From Actinomycetota bacterium (GTDB lineage Bacteria > Actinomycetota > Actinomycetes > Propionibacteriales > Nocardioidaceae): DNA of 8,177 nt. A program made the translations under genes and the position numbers. The stretch lies in NCBI GenBank assembly GCA_009702305.1, contig WLIH01000093.1:1-8177 (forward strand), given 5' to 3'. The notes below the pieces were generated by a model that was not told the DNA's origin, searched no databases, and saw only the letters and a program-made list of their open reading frames with translations. Positions 6,506-8,177 of this stretch are shown here, piece after piece (within the stretch, counting starts at the first letter, position 1; each line of letters starts with the position of its first letter).

Positions 6506-7479
6506 GGCACCCCACGTTCTCCGCATCCCCCGCCGCCCTCCTCGCCGCGGCGGCGTTCGTGCTGCTCGCCGCGGGCTGCGGCTACGACGCCACCCCGGTG
6601 CCGCAGCCGGTGGCCAGCGCCACCCCGAGCGCCGCTCCGGCGACCACGCCACCTGCCTGCGACGACGCGCTCGAGTCCTACGCGCCCACCGGCGCCCTGC
6701 CCTCGCCCGGGTCGCTCCCGGCGGGCTCGACGATGGCCGAGATCCGCGACCGGGGCCGTCTGGTCGCCGGGGTCTCGGCGGACACGTTCCTGCTCGGCTC
6801 GCGCAACCCGTTCACGGGCAAGATCGAGGGCTTCGACATCGACATGGTCAAGCAGGTCGCCGAGGCGATCTTCGGCGACGAGGACGCCTACCAGCTCCGG
6901 GTCATCACCTCCGCTGACCGGCTCCCCGTGCTGCAGGCCGACGAGGTCGACATCGTCGTGCGCAACATGACCATCAACTGTGCCCGCTGGCTCGACATCG
7001 CCTTCTCGGCGGAGTACTACCGCTCGGGCCAGAAGCTGCTGGTGCGCCGCGACTCCGGCATCACGGGCATCGACGACCTCGACGGCGTGGCGGTCTGCGC
7101 ACCGGCGGCCTCCACCAGCTACGACAACCTGCGTCGGGTGGCGCCCGACGCGATCGCCGTCACCGCGACCACCCACACCGGCTGCCTGCTGAAGTTCCAG
7201 CAGGGCGAGGTCGACGCGATCACCGGCGACGACACCGTGCTCGCCGGTCTCGCCGCGCAGGACCCGTACGCCGAGGTGCTGGCCGACGACGCCTTCACCG
7301 ACGAGCCCTACGGCATCGGGGTCAACGCCGAGCACGTCGATCTGGTGCGCTTCATCAACGGGGTGCTCGAGCAGATGCGGGCCGACGGCTCGTGGGAGCG
7401 CAGCTACGACACCTGGCTGGCCCCCACCCTCGGGCGCTCGCCTGGTCAACCCCGGCCCGAGTACGGCCGCACGCCGTGA
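6502..7479 (+). CDS. glnH: GlnH-type amino-acid-binding lipoprotein (family 3 extracellular solute-binding protein)
   Basis: A 325-residue lipoprotein. It has a signal peptide with an Ala/Leu core (about 10-24) ending at LLAAGC with C26 as the lipidation site, then a Pro/Ala/Thr-rich tether (27-52), then a family 3 binding domain (about 75-308). Typical elements are the RGRLVAGVS strand (84-92), GFDIDMVKQVAEAIFG (110-125), DIVVRNMTI (150-158, with R154 where the family contacts the ligand carboxylate), a DLDGVAVCAP hinge strand (192-201), LLKFQQGEVDAITGDD (229-244, with D243/D244 where the family contacts the ligand amino group) and DEPYGIGV (267-274). C160, C199 and C228 may form a disulfide. 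No ABC transporter permease or ATPase gene is adjacent. It instead overlaps glnX (ATGA), as in mycobacteria, where GlnH is a sensor for acidic amino acids acting through GlnX on PknG. I infer a sensing rather than transport role. The gene also overlaps the next one (GTGA). Confidence 0.93.
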   Translation: MRHPTFSASPAALLAAAAFVLLAAGCGYDATPVPQPVASATPSAAPATTPPACDDALESYAPTGALPSPGSLPAGSTMAEIRDRGRLVAGVSADTFLLGSRNPFTGKIEGFDIDMVKQVAEAIFGDEDAYQLRVITSADRLPVLQADEVDIVVRNMTINCARWLDIAFSAEYYRSGQKLLVRRDSGITGIDDLDGVAVCAPAASTSYDNLRRVAPDAIAVTATTHTGCLLKFQQGEVDAITGDDTVLAGLAAQDPYAEVLADDAFTDEPYGIGVNAEHVDLVRFINGVLEQMRADGSWERSYDTWLAPTLGRSPGQPRPEYGRTP

Positions 7480-8177
7480 GCCACGCACCAGCCGCACCGG
7501 GGCGTCTGGGCGAGGCCCTGGACCCGGCCGCGGTCCAGATGTACCTGACCGACCTCGACGGGTGGGTGCGCGCGCGCCGCGTCGAGCTCGACGAGCTCGA
7601 CGCGGCGGCGATCGCCGCCGGTCGCGGCGCCGAGACCGCGGGCGACATGACCCTGGCCATGGCGATCTGGAAGTCGGTCGCCGACCGCTACCAGCTGCTG
7701 GTCGTGACCTTCGACGGCGGCCGGGTGACCCGAACGGAGCGGGAGCGCCTCTCGGTTCTCGTCTGGGGCCTCGACGCGGCCGGGGACGACGCGCCGGCGG
7801 TCTCGCTGCCCGAGGCCTGCCGACTCTCCGACGCGCTGGTCGGCCAGCTCCGGACCCGGCTGCAGCTGGTGCCCGGCGCCGACGCCAGCGCCGCTCGGAT
7901 CAAGGGGCTGCGCGCCCAGCTCGAGCGGCTGCGCGACCAGGTCGCCCTCGAGCCGCCCTCGACACGAGCCGGCCCCGACGCAGCTCGCCACGACCTGTCA
8001 CGCCGGCTGGTGGACCTCACCGAGCGCGCTCAGCGCGGCGCGGACGTCGGCGGCCTGCTCGGGCCACTCGAGATCGACGCCGCGCTCCTCGAGCGGGACC
8101 TGATCGTCGGCAACGCGCGCCGCCGCGAGGCCCGTGACCGCATCCTCGCCGCCCGCGCGCTCCGCACGACGCTGGAG
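7476..8177 (+). CDS. Soluble helical/coiled-coil protein of unknown function (3' end beyond window)
   Basis: An open frame of 234 codons from a GTG at 7476 to the right edge, with no stop. The GTG overlaps the glnH stop (GTGA), so translation is probably coupled; there is no clear ribosome site. I do not recognise a family. The visible part has no signal peptide or membrane segment. Residues 17-100 are a helical region with LTDLDGWVRARRVELDELDAA and TAGDMTLAMAIWKSVADRYQ, then TFDGGRVTRTERERLSVLVWGL. Residues 112-160 are helices with an RIKGLRAQLERLRDQVALE coiled-coil stretch (141-159). Residues 168-234 are charged helices with AALLERDLIVGNARRREARDRILAAR. Third codon positions are G or C nearly throughout, like the genes before it. 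Its place between glnH and the expected pknG suggests a cytoplasmic adaptor or coiled-coil partner of that signalling system. That role is inference only, and the uncertain part is function, not whether it is a gene. Confidence 0.83.
   Translation, partial: MSHAPAAPGRLGEALDPAAVQMYLTDLDGWVRARRVELDELDAAAIAAGRGAETAGDMTLAMAIWKSVADRYQLLVVTFDGGRVTRTERERLSVLVWGLDAAGDDAPAVSLPEACRLSDALVGQLRTRLQLVPGADASAARIKGLRAQLERLRDQVALEPPSTRAGPDAARHDLSRRLVDLTERAQRGADVGGLLGPLEIDAALLERDLIVGNARRREARDRILAARALRTTLE

Noticed and set aside
5249..7497. Long - strand open frames (5249-6652 and 6040-7497) opposite glnX and glnH
   Set aside because: They overlap each other and the well-supported + strand genes, and have Arg/Gly/His-rich translations with no motifs.
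7566..7604. Alternating GCGCGCGC run and repeated GAGCTCGAC palindrome units
   Set aside because: They lie inside the coding frame and encode VRARRVELDELDA. The repeat follows from Glu-Leu-Asp codons and GC bias, with no sign of an operator.

Overview
The window is about 8.2 kb of very GC-rich DNA that is almost entirely coding, with every gene on the + strand. The codon use (third position nearly always G or C), the GTG starts, the 4-base start/stop overlaps and the gene families point to a high-GC actinobacterium. A Nocardioides-like member of the Propionibacteriales is my best guess, but that is an impression from gene content, not a measured placement.

Region 1 (about 1-1856) is the end of a membrane-lipid block. 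It holds the 3' part of a cyclopropane-fatty-acyl-phospholipid synthase family methyltransferase, cut by the window's left edge. Ten bases later comes a complete DUF1295 (steroid 5-alpha-reductase/isoprenylcysteine methyltransferase-like) integral membrane protein. An 88-base gap follows, the only real intergenic space in the window. It has a candidate promoter and a strong Shine-Dalgarno sequence for the next gene.

Region 2 (1945-8177, running off the right edge) looks like one operon of at least six genes. In order they are: a TelA-family (toxic anion resistance) protein; a small helical protein resembling the C-terminal part of XpaC; a CbbX/CfqX-type AAA+ ATPase with a long N-terminal extension; a four-TM membrane protein matching GlnX; a GlnH-type amino-acid-binding lipoprotein; and a GTG-started soluble helical protein of unknown function that is cut by the right edge. 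Gaps are 22 and 10 bases for the first pairs. The last three junctions are 4-base overlaps (ATGA, ATGA, GTGA), which suggests translational coupling.

The glnX-glnH pair is the recognisable core. In mycobacteria and corynebacteria glnX and glnH lie directly upstream of pknG, and the three form a pathway in which an extracytoplasmic amino-acid signal reaches the kinase PknG, which phosphorylates GarA/OdhI and so adjusts 2-oxoglutarate metabolism. pknG is not in the window, but I predict it just beyond the right edge. The unusual point is that a TelA/XpaC-like pair, a CbbX-like AAA+ remodeller and an unknown helical protein are placed with glnXH in one tight operon. This suggests a larger envelope-to-cytoplasm nutrient-sensing or stress module than the three-gene version usually described. 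That functional link is inference from gene order. No RNA genes, mobile elements, CRISPR arrays or convincing terminators were seen.
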